From NCBI GenBank assembly GCA_036244855.1, contig BQKZ01001947.1, forward strand, positions 30,937 through 94,936: a DNA stretch of 64,000 nucleotides, written 5' to 3'. The number at the start of each line of letters is the position of its first letter. Position 1 is the first letter of the stretch. The notes beneath the pieces were generated by a model that was given only the letters and a program-made list of their open reading frames with translations, was not told the DNA's origin and searched no databases. The stretch comes from Temnopleurus reevesii. Taxonomy: Eukaryota > Echinodermata > Echinoidea > Temnopleuroida > Temnopleuridae. The position numbers were made by a program, and so were the translations under genes. Below, in pieces: positions 50,528 to 63,399 of this stretch.

Positions 50528-51657
50528 AAAATATGATATGTGTAGGAAACTGAAACCTTTCAGCCTGTTTGTTTGCCCCATTTCGACACCGCTGCAGGTA
50601 TGTCCTGCTAAATATTGGTTTTCCATTACCCCACCCCCTAGTGACAACTAACCTCACGATATAAAATAGTCTTCATAACGACCAATATCATTGAAAGCCC
50701 TTGCAAGTAAACTATAGGCCTACCTTTTATCATACTGGTATCATTATATTTCACTCATTGTTCAATATGTCTGAAACAGGTCTAGAACATGATCTTATTT
50801 TGTTTCTTTACAGCTAGTTTGCTTAATTTCATCTCTTCAATTCCATATTAAAGGGTATCTGAGATTTTTAAAAATAGGATTTGTATCATTAAAGTACACA
50901 AAAACTAACTGAAAAATGTTCATGCAACATGATACAGATTTTTACCTAAGGAGTTAGAACTCAAATAAATGTCTCGTTCACGACCAAGTAAAGCTCTGTG
51001 CACGACTTTTTAAATGTGTGTGCGCTCTTTGTGTGAGTTAATCATGGCATAAGTCCTTTTTCAATTCGTCATGAGAAATATATAGTTTATAAAATTCAAT
51101 ATTTAAAATAAAACTTAATTATTTTAATGCAATGGGATGTTTCGGGGAGATGGTTTTACAAGTTACCAACCAGAAAATTATCATTTTTGGTTTCAGATAC
51201 CCTTTAAACAAGCTGTACAGAATGTAAAAGAAATTTTTCCTATGGTATTTTGCCAAAAGGATATCATCCACATTCACGTTCAAAGACAATACTGCACGTT
51301 GGCATTTACCCTGTATGCTGACAATGTACAGTTGATTCTTGTAATTTCCACCTGTTCCCATCATATCTTCCTAATCAAAGGGTAATTAAGCCCTGTTGAT
51401 TGTTTAATCAAGCCCACTTCAGACTTCATACAATATTCATCATGAGTCACATATGAATGTAAAGCTCACTACCACTGATCATACAAAGTCCAGACATCTA
51501 CACAAACAAAATAGCAGAAATATTATAACCTATATATCACAATAGAAACACACCCACTCTCGTTCTCAGCCATGCCCGATGCTTTCTTAAATCATCCATT
51601 TCAGTGATTCTAATCACCATGGAAATTGTGTGAAAATTTTCTATTTAAACAAAACAA
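50528..51657 (+). repeat. Direct duplicate at contig start, copy 2
   Basis: About 1.13 kb matching 48826-50526 without the MITE and without the extra tandem copy. It starts immediately after the N and gives the empty-site version of both insertions. Confidence 0.9.
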
Positions 51658-52215
51658 CAAATCTAAATGACCAGAGTTTTCGGGGCGAGTTATCTCAACT
51701 ACAGGCCTGAATCACAAAAAATTGACACATATCCATGGTTACGTTAGAATAGTTTTAAAGGGAAACTTTGAAATAACAACAAACCCTGATCAAACAAATT
51801 GACTGAGTGGGATGAATTCACCCTGAAAGTCATAAACATGAGTCAAAATGAAATACTCATATGTCCAATGTACATGCCAGGAGTCCCATATTGCCAGTTA
51901 TATTGTCATGGGTTGGTTGATAAAAACGCCTACAGCTGTACTCAGATAAACTAAACTTCACCTTCAAACTTTCAATAGTTTTGCCTGTTGACACAAGCCA
52001 TGAAAAAAGTTATACAATGTAGAATGGTATGCATAAATGATGAACGTATTTTCTATGCAATTTTTCTCTCACTTTCATACGTGTGCTTGTTAATGTACAT
52101 CAGCCAACTAAATACATGAACATAATTTTAGTCTTGCAATGTTTTATGGGCTACATGATTCACATTCATCCCCAGTACTAAATTCTGGTTATTTGCTCCC
52201 CTCCTTTCACTATTG

Positions 52216-52599
52216 TTAAAGTCAGTCCGTCATGATCGACATGACTTCCGGTTAGGAGCCAAACTGTCCGCTGCCATTTTGATTGCGAAGATTGCCGAAC
52301 AGATTTTTGTTTTACCTGGAATAGCGAGTGAGCAAGCTTTATTTCGCTAGCTCACAGCTCAATAGTCGCAAACGTATGTGTTCCGCATGTTTTTTAGAAA
52401 CAATCGAAGCCAAAGAGAGGACAAATCAAAATACAAGCGACGACAACAAGCATCGGAAAGTTGTACGAGGTGTTCCGAGTTTCTGAGCTTGGCAAGGTGC
52501 GTAAGCAAGGAAATAAATATCGTCATTGCCAATACGCAACACGCCGTCCGTTCGCGCTCGCAACCGGAAGTCCTGTCGATCATGACGGACTGACTTTAA
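52216..52599. mobile_element. Element of 384 bp with about 38 bp terminal inverted repeats and TTAA ends
   Basis: The ends read TTAAAGTCAGTCCGTCATGA and continue as GATCGACA-x-GACTTCCGGTT, with a single mismatch between arms. TTAA at both ends suggests a TTAA-targeting (piggyBac-type) non-autonomous element. The interior is GC-richer than its surroundings, with short open frames on both strands that I do not recognise. Confidence 0.8.
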
Positions 52600-53670
52600 A
52601 TTCTACATTGATGTGTCAACATCAGTGGTTCTTGGACCTCTCAACATATTCATTTTTCATTTCCAAGCGATGCATTCAACACGCAGGGCACTACAAACCC
52701 ATTTGCCAGCATCCCAGGGGCAAGCAAATTTAGCTGTTAGACAAGTAAATGAAATTGTCAGTTGCCCAATTAGGCAAATAGGATATTTATAACAGTTGTC
52801 CAAGAGGTATCGACTATCAATTTGGGGCAAGAGAAATTTCGCTTGGGCTAGTGATCAATAAACTTAGTTGCCTGACTGGACAAGTGGTGAAAAAATTCTA
52901 GTACCACTCTGACACATGCCAGTTCCAAATTGTATTTCCGATCTATCACACATCACTCAATTCGATCCCCATGACTCATGTATGCAAATTAATGTGTAGG
53001 CCTTTTTGTTTGACATTCCAACAACAATCCATATTACATTTTTTAATGCAGCATGGTCAATGTATGTCTTGGCAATAGTATTGTCATTATCTCCATTAAT
53101 GAACATGAACGTGACCTCTCCGCGACCCTGATATCATCCATGACAAGGGAACTATCCCGGGAAGAATGTCAAGCCGGCAGACCCACCCAGCATGAATATG
53201 ATATGAATGGATGCGCCCAGCGGGCCGTTCATGTTACGGACGAGTAATAATGCAAGGACCCTAAGATGGTCTGTTCACATATAATATACATATACTGTAT
53301 AAGCCAATATTTTTGTGATTTCGAACCAGTTTGATACATTGGCGTGTAGTTATTTTCACATTTTTGATAGCGTTTGTACACAAATTATAAATGTACATCA
53401 TAGAGTGGAAATTTTCACAGGGCCAAAATCACGAAATTAGCGAAAATAAAATAAAAGATATCAGCTTATACAGTACATTGTGCAGTGTCTAATACTACTT
53501 TCACAGAAAACTGTTCCAAACTGTTGAATTACTGTAAATATGCCAAGTCAATTTCAGGAATCAACCTTCGGGCTTTCTTACATTAAAAACAATCCAAGAT
53601 CAGACCATGTAATGGCAACAGCAAAATTAATTGCATGTTCAAATTATGAAAATGTTAATTGAAATGAAAA

Positions 53671-53688
53671 ATAAATCAAATCAAATCA
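53671..53688 (+). mobile_element. Probable 3' tail of a non-LTR retroposon
   Basis: ATAAATCAAATCAAATCA: a polyadenylation-like word followed by AATCA units. The upstream body is not recognised. Confidence 0.4.
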
Positions 53689-53831
53689 GACATAACTGAC
53701 TAGGCCTGAGGATGAAAATGACAAATATAACAATCAAGTGATTGATTTTGTTACCAAGATGTCCTACGACAGGAAAGTCCGTAAGTACGTACACTGAACT
53801 CTCTGTAGGCCTATATACCATCCAAGTGCAA

Positions 53832-53957
53832 TTTATTATTATCAATATTATTATTATCATTATGATTATTATCATTATGATTATTATCATTATGATTATT
53901 ATCATTATGATTATTATCATTATGATTATCATTATTATTATTACGATTATTATCATT
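53832..53957 (+). repeat. Microsatellite, 15 bp unit (TTATTATCATTATGA)
   Basis: About five clean units with irregular ATT/ATC flanks. The isoleucine/methionine-rich open frames on both strands are artefacts of it. Confidence 0.9.
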
Positions 53958-55299
53958 GCTCTGTGTGATCTTCAGTTTGATCACTCAACCCATTTGACTA
54001 GACTAAAGTCTTAGTATGGGCAAGTAAAACCCATATGTGAACTGAGCACCTGAAGGAAGGCACCATGTTGTTGCAGGAAGATGGGAAGTGATTTCTGAAC
54101 AACACAAGGTGATGTTCACTCTAACGAGACCTGGCATGCCCTTGCTTCTAATGACCGAGAAGATATCCTCCCTTTAGAGCCAAAAGGATGTTAACTCTGT
54201 GACAGAGTAAATGACTTAATGTCCTTTTAGCGTCAATATAGGAAACAAGACAATATTGGCTGGCCCTACACTTGAATCCTGTCTGGCTTAGCTAGGTTAG
54301 ACAAGATGTTGTAGGCGAACAGCTAAAAGGGCATAAACCCTGTGTTACAACATGACTTACAAGGTAATGACCTTTTGGGACTAAGCAGAAGATATTACCC
54401 CATGGAGAAGAAGAGACCAAAGTCTGTATCGTAATTTAGAGTCGCAATTTGCTGCCACGATCACTTATGACTTTCGGTCCTCAATCCATTTTTTGTAAAC
54501 ACCATATAACTTCATTATGATGCAGCATGTTTATTATCAACTTGGTATGTTGAGCTGGTCATTTCAACTTCATGTTCAAATTTACTCTAAAATTACTTTT
54601 TAAGAATATACAATCGTGTGAACTTTACACACCAAATGTAGATTGCATTCATGAATAAATCAAATTTAAGGATAAAGTCAGAGCTTTGCTATGCCAAAAT
54701 CTGGAACAAATCAACAGTTCTTTATCCAAAGTACCTTTGGTTCCTACATGTGTTAACCATCACAAGCTTGATTTGGGAGAGAATGTTGCTCGATTAGCAG
54801 ACAAATTGATATAAATCGCTGTTTATCTAGAATGACCCAGATATTCTAGGCTCAGGTTTTGTATCCGGATCAATGCTATGCAAAGTTCAGAGCAGGTTAA
54901 ATGATAAAAAGTGCAGAAGTTAGGGGAAATTGAATGGGAAGTTACCCCAAAAATATGCATTCCAGCTTGCCCATGCTGACATTTTGACATTTGAAATGTG
55001 ACACTTATTTCCGAAAATCTTCCCTCATTTGATGGTACAAAATAACATGGCCATAGTCTGGGTCAGTGATTATGAAGCTGTTTACATGTATAGTCTGTAT
55101 CAATCATCCATTTTTACCCAATATCATATTTGAATGACTATATAAGCAATGCCGATATATTTACCACTTTCAATGAAAGCTGCTAGCCTCAATATTATAG
55201 GACTGTTTGAGATTATCTAAGTGCTTGTTATCCTAGCTTTTTAATCACATAAACAATCATGACATACAGTTACATTTGCAGGGCATAAGGGGTTTTGCA

Positions 55300-55460
55300 G
55301 GGGTGTTACAAGAAAGTTGCAATTGATAGCAAATTGAGATACACATTTTCATTTGTGCATAAACTGTGCATTTTGCAAAATATGAATGAAACAATGAATT
55401 TAATTGATGCTAACCTATCAACTGCAACTTGTTATTGATAGCACCTTTTTAACACTCCCC
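55300..55460. mobile_element. Diverged member of the GGGGTGTT...GTTGCAATTGAT family
   Basis: About 161 bp beginning GGGGTGTTACAAG and ending AACACTCCCC, with internal AAGTTGCAATTGATAGCAA and its inverted counterpart. It is clearly related to 55874-56050 but less conserved. Confidence 0.65.
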
Positions 55461-55873
55461 AAGTCATATAACGTTAACAATTTTGTAGTGCCTCTACACT
55501 TCTATTGTCCATATATACATTTACAAGTACCAAACTTTTGTACAGAAAGAAGGAAAAGAAAGAGAATGCTCCATGATGAGTGAAAGTGATCCCATAAAAA
55601 ATAGAAAAATAATGAAACTCTTGAGCTCCACAATGCTCTAAGGCACTTGAACGAAAAACGAAAGCAGGTGGAAAACACAACCATCGTCAACATCATCATG
55701 CTGAAAATATTTCCAGAGATGATTTTTCTCCCAGACGAGCGAGAGCTCTCTCACAACGAAACCAAGCCCTGAGCCATCGTTTTCGCTCGAACTTGAGGAG
55801 AAAGCATTTTCGTTTGAGAGCAGTTTACTTGACCCCAACTATCTGATTGACTCCCAATTCTTTACCTGTCTGA

Positions 55874-56050
55874 GGGGGTGTTGCTCAAAATCAACTGCAG
55901 ATCAACTGCAACTTTACAAATTGTAATGCGCATTTTAATTCACGCGCGATGTGCGCATTTAACAAGACGCGCATGAAACAATGATCTTGATTGGCTCATT
56001 CCGATCAACTGCAACTTGCGATCAATTGCAACTTTTGAGCAACACCCCCT
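55874..56050. mobile_element. MITE, GGGGTGTTGCTCAAAA family
   Basis: About 177 bp with inverted ends AGGGGGTGTTGCTCAAAA, followed by subterminal GATCAACTGCAA words in both arms. The interior contains CGCGC-rich bases. Related, more decayed copies lie at 55300-55460 and 9927-10095. Confidence 0.85.
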
Positions 56051-56669
56051 GAGTGAGACAAGGAGGAACACAAAATACTATGGCAGCAAATGCAATGATA
56101 TGCACTACTCTTTCACAAAGAGATGGGGTGAGGAAGAGATAGAAAGAAACGGGACTTAAAGTTATTGTGTTTCCCATTTTCTAGTTTTCCTGTGACATCT
56201 TATATCCATATTTATTTATTATTACTTATTTATTTAATATTCATCTCGCATCTTTTACATACAAATCTATTAATTTGACCTAAACAAAGATTTGCTTCCC
56301 AATCCATATCTGCATTTCTCCAGCCATTCAAAAAAAAAACTTGCTAAAAAAACTTGAATTATTAGTTTTGTCGGATATCTTAGAACAATGATATATGCCT
56401 AACCTACTCTTTCAATATAAACTACAAAAAGGGGGGAATGCCATTACTAGATGTTGCAAGCAAAAGAGATATCTATGAAGGAAATCATTGGATAAATTGT
56501 CCAAGATCTCTTGTAATTAATTCTTTAAATAAAATCTTGAAAGGAAGGAGGACAAGGTAAGATCCCTTTTCTTCATCTATACATACGAGAGGTATGTATC
56601 CAGCCTCCTCCCAGCACATTCCACCAGCCAACATCACTTGGAGGTTAGCCACTAACCACTGGGTTCATG

Positions 56670-56712
56670 TGACCTTGACCTTTGTCCTCAATTGACCTCC
56701 AGGTTCAGGTCA
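56670..56712. promoter_or_regulatory. Cluster of four AGGTCA-type half-sites (candidate nuclear-receptor site)
   Basis: TGACCT occurs at 56670, 56676 (directly abutting) and 56693, and AGGTCA at 56707. On the minus strand the first pair reads AAGGTCAAGGTCA, which contains TCAAGGTCA, the extended half-site bound by monomeric receptors such as ERR or SF-1. No gene start is visible nearby, so function is unproven; chance or a repeat remnant is possible. Confidence 0.3.
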
Positions 56713-57025
56713 TCTCTGTATGGTAGTGGTAAGAAGGCAAAGCTGTGTCATGCAATCCCAGTAGGTAGGGTTTCGTCTAAATTGACTCCAGGTTACCAAC
56801 TCTAGCAGGGAGTGGTATTTCTGGCCTGCAAGCATTTTTATCTTGCTCTATGTAGCAAATAGACATATATGTACAATTGCAATTGAAGCTTGGATAAAAC
56901 GTTCTTCCCATATCTGCAGATAATAGCGATTTTTCGGTTTGTGAATGGAGGTTTGTGGACGATTGAAAAACAAGTGCACATCTGATGTTTGCAATAAATG
57001 GTGCAAAAGTCAGTTTTGCAAATCT

Positions 57026-57153
57026 GGGGCCTGTAACATAAAAGATGCAATTAATCTTACAATAAATATTTATCGTAAGTCTATGGCAAAACGTGTACCA
57101 TAGAGATACGATAAATTGCAAAATCTATCGTATCTCTTTTATGTTACAGGCCC
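57026..57153. mobile_element. MITE, GGGGCCTGTAACATA family, copy 2
   Basis: 128 bp with the same terminal repeats extended to GGGGCCTGTAACATAAAAGA. It shares the interior TACGATAAAT and CATAGACTTACG words with copy 1, in opposite relative orientation. Confidence 0.85.
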
Positions 57154-57828
57154 ATGCGCACATGTTTTAAAACTGTTCACAAGCCTCGGTCCATCAATTT
57201 TGAAAATATAGGCTAACAGTGTCAAGTACAGACATATGAATCCAAAAATACTGATCTACTCAAGTTAAATTGAGGACTTTTTTCTTCAACAAATTTTCTG
57301 CCTCTTCACACAATCCTTTAATCATTCTTAATTGCATAAAATATGATAATTTAATTTTCAAGTATGTTGAGTATTTTTTTTCTTTTCAAGGGCTCAAAAT
57401 CTTTAGACTTGGCACATAGAAGTGTCTAGGTCAATATCAGAACAGAAAAGACCACATTCGCAAACAGGTGAGAAATAGTGCAAACATGATTTTGTAACTA
57501 AAATATAACAGACCTCAAAAGTTTCACATAAAGTACAAGCAAGTGCACTGTCTTTTCTGATTTCCGTATACCCAATGCACTTGTAAACATGTACCATCCA
57601 ATATGCAACTTCTCATCTCCAATTCCTATAACAAAGACTCTAACGAAGACTCTACACATACCAAAGAAACCCACAAGAGGTTGTGAGTGTCAACATGTAT
57701 TGATTTTCTCAACCAATGATATCAACTTGAATTCATGAGCAGGGATGGGCTTGTTCTGAAAATCTCAAGAGAGTGTGAACACGTAAATGGGAGAGCATGT
57801 TCACAATATCGGTCATCAACTATGGCCA

Positions 57829-58070
57829 TGGGTGACTTCAAGTATGGTGTTGAACGCTGGTGTTAGTGTTGCAGCAAAACTAACACCAGCCGCAACACCA
57901 AACTTGAAGTCTGTCGGTGTTTGGGGCAGACCTCGCAAGATTCTGACGTATTTCCGGTCGTTTCTGTATCACTTCTGTAAACTGACCACAGTGTTTGACC
58001 TCGGTTTCCGGACCGTTTTGCTCTCTCAACACCAACACCAACACCGAACACCGTACTTGAAGTCACCCAT
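57829..58070. mobile_element. Inverted-repeat element with ATGGGTGACTTCAAGTA ends
   Basis: About 242 bp. The ends ATGGGTGACTTCAAGTA are perfect inverted repeats, followed in both arms by GGTGTT-type iterations (AACACCAACACCAACACC at the right). The iterated subterminal hexamers resemble transposase-binding arrays of DNA transposons. Superfamily unknown. Confidence 0.8.
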
Positions 58071-58704
58071 TGCAGAATCTAAGGCTTACAATGACCTGTA
58101 TGGCTGGTGAAACATCACCCCATAAAACTAAACTAAATTATCAAACACATGTTGAGGGTATTTGCAAGAAATTTGCAATTGATCAGCATTAATTAGCCAA
58201 TCAAATTCATTGCTGCATGCACATTGTTGAAAAAAGTCGAACTGTGAGCAAAGGACCAATGAACATTTGATTTGCATTTTCCCCATTTTTATAGAGTGCC
58301 TGTTATCAGGAAAAATTTCAAAAGAAAACCTGTAGATTTTCCCACACAAATAACTTTGCAAACTAACTGATCACAACTTCAATACGACTCCCGGGTCCAT
58401 GATACTTGTGTTTTAAATATAGATCAGCACATTGCCTAACACTACCAAACCTCATGTGGAACAAAATTCTGTTAGAAGTTTGAAGAACTTGTAAAATTTT
58501 CATGCAAAGGGTGAAAGTGAGGACAGGGCTTCTGAAGCCATGTTTCTGATCCATGTTTGGCCCACATGCCACGGGGTACAATGCGCTGACAAATATTGAT
58601 GATGTCAACAAAGTGATTCAAAAGAGATGGTGGGACTTCCTCTATATGGCCTCATATGAACAATAGAAGACATGCTAAACAACATGAGCATATTTACCTG
58701 AGCT

Positions 58705-58830
58705 AGGAAAGAGGGAGAAAAGAAGAAAGGGGGATAGATGAAGGAGGAAAACAAGCTTAAGGAAAGGAGAACAAGAGAGAGCAATCATATTCCTGAAGAC
58801 AGACAAGGATACTGAAAGAAAGAGGAAAAA
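58705..58830 (+). repeat. Purine-rich tract
   Basis: Mostly A and G (AGGAAAGAGGGAGAAAAGAA and onward) with a few pyrimidine interruptions. No gene or other element. Confidence 0.6.
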
Positions 58831-61800
58831 AACAGAAGGGTAATCATGCTAATTTATAAACACAAGCAGGTTAAATCCTAAAATGGAACTCCTGTGATTT
58901 TCAAAAAGATACATTTTTCTTGTCCTTTTTAATCACACATACCATAATGGATCATACCCTATTTTTACACACAAAGCTAGCCAAATTGTTGATAGACACA
59001 ACCTGTAAATTTTCTTACTGGACACTCCGATGTGTCTCTCGATGAGGGGGAAATACTTTTTGTTGTGTTAACATTAAACATGATGCCAGAAATGGAAAGA
59101 CCCAATATATGAAATAAATTTAATTAAATGTTTATTCTGAAACAAACTGTGCCAGAGGTGATGGTTACAATAACATGTAGAAACCAATCAATCAATACAG
59201 ATCAAATGTGTATAAAGACAAAGATAACACATCTGGTTAAATCTTTAAGTACAAGTACACCATAGAGTCAGTCATGGTTACTGGGATTTCCTACCATTGG
59301 CAAAAAGTCATTGGAAATATGTAGTTTTAGTATGACATACAATGATATTACCACAGATTTATGAATAAAAGACCAATGGATAAAAAAAGTTAATGTACAA
59401 ATCTTGCACATTCTGGAGTATTTGAAGAGGACCAGTTTGTATCCCACTCCAGGGGAGTAGGGAACTCAAACAGTGGTTGCAGGTTTTCAACAAACATACT
59501 CAACCTACAATTTCAAGACTATTTCACTATTTCAGCAAAGGAATTTTCTGATTGATTATGTCAAGTCAATGACTATGCACATCGGAACTATTATTTACCA
59601 AAGACATATTCATGAAATGAACGAAAAAGAAAAGGCAAGAAGAGACAGAAATGAAAAACAGGATAATGTGTTGAGGTAAATAGTCTATTATGTCCAAAGA
59701 GTCACTGAACTTCCACAAAAAGATAAGGGGTGAAACAAATTGCTTGTTCCATTTATGCTCTTCATTGAATACAGGTTCTGAAAATGATGTCAACAAAATT
59801 GACTGCAAGGTGATGCAGCCACAATAAGGATATATTGGTATCGTGCTAATGAGATAACCCTTACATTATCAATTTAACAATGATGCCACAAATAGCTTTA
59901 TGGTGGATCACATTTCAGACTACCCTCAAAAGTTTTAACCACATTGTCCTGAAGCCAAAGGGACTTCAGGGATTTTGAAATCTTACACTTAATTCAATAC
60001 AGAATGTATTATTCGATATCTAACATGAATAACTATTCAAATTAGGCCTATAACCTGTCCAAGCAAAAAAAAAAAAAACAGAATAAAAACATTATGGGGA
60101 GAGTCAACTCATGCAAATCCAAGGATCTAATAAGCCCATATTTTCATGGTGGTTTTATTTTCATGAATTTCAAGGAATTGGCCTCCCAAGAATTTCCACT
60201 CTGTATAGTACACATTCATATCTGTACAATCACTGTAGCAAAGCTGAAAATTACAATATGCTTAATGCGTCACGCTGGTCCAAAATCATGAAAATATCTG
60301 TATTTTTTTAATTACTTTACATTTTACACAGTAAATGAAGTTCTATTCAAATAAACCTGCAGCAGTGTAAAAGGAAGATTGAGTTAGAGTCTGGATAAGA
60401 ATTGTTTATTTCAAAAACTTCGAGACACATCCCCTGGCCAGACAACTGACCCCCTTTTGGCACTGACCCCTTGCTGACCAGTCCAGATTCCTACAGGTCA
60501 AGTGAGCTAAAAAAAAACAGAGGTAAACTTGACTTTGGCTGACCATGCAAAGACTGGCTCTTATTGTCCAGTGTTTGACCATCAATCAAAGGGGTCACCA
60601 AAGGCTAATCAATGAGATGGACTGTCTGATAGAACTTGAAAATGACCACTGGTCATCAATTCATAAAAGGTCTCCATTTGTCTTCACCTTTGGTCATTTT
60701 TTATACACAACACACATAGAGAGACTCGATTTCCCAACATTTCATCCTTGATGAAAACATACAAAACTAAGCACAGGTACTTTGCCTAACTAACTAAACA
60801 AGCATGCACCTTGCCTGATTTATTTTAAGAAATTAACACAACTATTCAACTTCGCTTTTTACCAGTTTATGCTACCTTATACTGATTACTTCAATCATAC
60901 ATCTTTTATTAATGACTTAATGTCTCTAATCAATTGCTGAACAATGAAACATTAATTTCTTTAAAAAAAACAGAGAGCTGTTTGTATTGGCCAAAAAATC
61001 AACCCATTATATTTTCTAAACCTTTAATCTTCAAATTGTCTCATTCTTTCCTTTCATTTTATTATTTCAACATTGTAAATGGATCCGTCGATGACATCTG
61101 CTGTAAAAATTGACTGATATGAAGTGATGGGAATTCAATTACATCACCCAGCTGGCCTGTGGATTATATTGGATATAGAGTGAGGAGAGCTAGGCATGTG
61201 ATTCATTTGCGATGGTTACAAAATGCGCTTTGAGATGTTTCATACTGGAATGAGGTCGTTCATTAAATTCAAATTAGTGTGAAGAATTTTGTCAAATAAT
61301 GCATTACCATGGGTCACGATTTATTTACAGTGATATTAAAAATGATGTAAACTAGTTTACCTAATATGCTATTCCAACATAGTGGAAGCTGATGTTTTGG
61401 AATCTTTAATTTTCTAGCACTGAAAAATTAATCTGACAGGACTTTTTTCCTCTTTTTTCTGTATATGTTTGTATGTGTTTGGGTTGTGAAGGGATGTAAG
61501 TGTGGTCAACTGAACTTGGACATCATTTGTACTTCAAATCTACTATACAGCCGGCTCGCCCCAAAAGGCTACGCATCCTCCAAAACTAATCTCAAATCTC
61601 CAAAGCGGTCTGAGCTGACTATACTTCCTCAGTTCCTGAGTCAAGCTTGCCAAAATCAACATTTTCAGGGATGTGATCAATTTTTAGAGCTGCCCGATTA
61701 AGTCTCTTCACTATCACACCAATGAAGGTCAAATTTTCCCCGATAAGCAATCTGCAATCAGCGATGGGCAGACAGATACGTGAGATGGCGTTCAAACCGT

Positions 61801-63399
61801 TTTAATCCCTTACCACGACCAAGCACGACATCGCAAATATTGAAATAGCCTGAGATGATCTAAAATGACAGGAATGTAGGATAAAGATAGGCATGTGGCA
61901 TTGCAGATAAAACCACAGCTAATCTGATCTGGTTATCTATAAAAACATAATTAAGAAATAAATTCCAGTTTCAATGTTTCTCTATATCCTGATCATATTT
62001 TAGCTGTTTCAATGATTAATTATCATAATTCATGAAGCATGACTTCATGAATCACAAGTCAGGATATGCAATAGGATGTTATTCAAGCTTGGATTTCAAG
62101 ATTAAACCACCTAATCATAAGGGTACATGAAAAAAAAATTGATACAAGTTAGATATATTGTATAACATTTATGTACTGTCCCACAATGCATTAAATCACA
62201 AAATATAGTCTTATTTTCCTTTGCACTAAGAATCCTCTAAAGCAGGAAGTGTTTTATCTCTTACATCATTTAACAAAAGAAATCATTCCATAAATCATTT
62301 CCACAAGTTTGGTCCATTGTTCAGGAAAACTGGATACGAGGTCGGTCATTTCATCTGATTAGGGTTTATGATGTGAGGATAAGTTGATGGAATCACATAT
62401 TATAATTTTCACAAATTTACATTTACATAATAATTGTAATTCATAAGACATAACGAACTGGGAGAGCTGGACTTTGTGGCATCTTCCTTGAACCCATTAC
62501 ACATCACAAACCATATCCCCTAAACCTCAATATTTTATATTTCCTTGAGTTTGTGTTTTGTCATTGAATATCAAGAAGATCTCAAACGGATTATTACTGA
62601 ACATGAACTCTTGGTGAACAAACAACAACAAACACTTCACTAAAGCTTTCGCTTAAATTCATGAAATTCCCTTTCTTCTTTATCCCCTACAAGAGCATTT
62701 AAAACGATTTTGCTAAGAGTTTACCAAGAAGTAGTATTGAACATGAACTCACAAACATAATCTAAAATCTCGCTTTAATCCCATTGAGAAGTCACGTATG
62801 TCAAACATGACCCTTTCAGCTTGACATAACACTTTCTCATAGCCGCAACATCACTCAACAGCGCTTAACCTGATCTTGACATGCTGAATGTGGACGCACC
62901 TTCACATGCCAAAACAGGTTCTACATTACAGGTACCAAGGCTATCCATCAACCAGGGAGCGTTGAGAGCAGTGGGAACATGTGATGTTCTTTCATCACAT
63001 TGCAGGCCAGGCATTCTCAACTAACATTTGCAAGTTGTTGTCAAAAACCGATGAGCTCAAAGAGTGTGTATCGCTCTTTTTCAATGCGAATCTATAAACT
63101 GGTATCTTTAGCGATCGTAATTTCAAAAGTTAAAATGCCGGCAAAACTAAATCTGCTCCTGAACAAAGATCATGTTAAAAAGCTTTTGATCGTAGGTGCT
63201 ATATGAGGCATGAAAAAGGGCTGATCAACACGTCAGAAAACCTTACATATTAACTTTGCGCTGTTGGGAAAGGAGAACATAGCATGACATCTCCTTGGAC
63301 AGATCATGACAACAATGGCATGGCTGCAAACAAGCTGTCTTCAGGGTGCCAGGACCATAGAGCTCTGGGTTGTCCACCGCAGCAGTAGACGTTTCGTGT

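Noticed and set aside
53681..54014. Isoleucine-rich open frames on both strands, membrane-protein-like
   Set aside because: They are translations of a 15 bp microsatellite.
12935..57121. Similar short peptides at 12935-13198 and 56777-57121 suggesting a shared gene family
   Set aside because: The shared part is the translated GGGGCCTGTAACATA MITE present at both sites.
61465..61701. Possible N-terminal exon of the PH gene or another gene near 61.5 kb
   Set aside because: There is no similarity to the expected N-terminal segment and no supportive splice sites. The composition is only slightly GC-richer.
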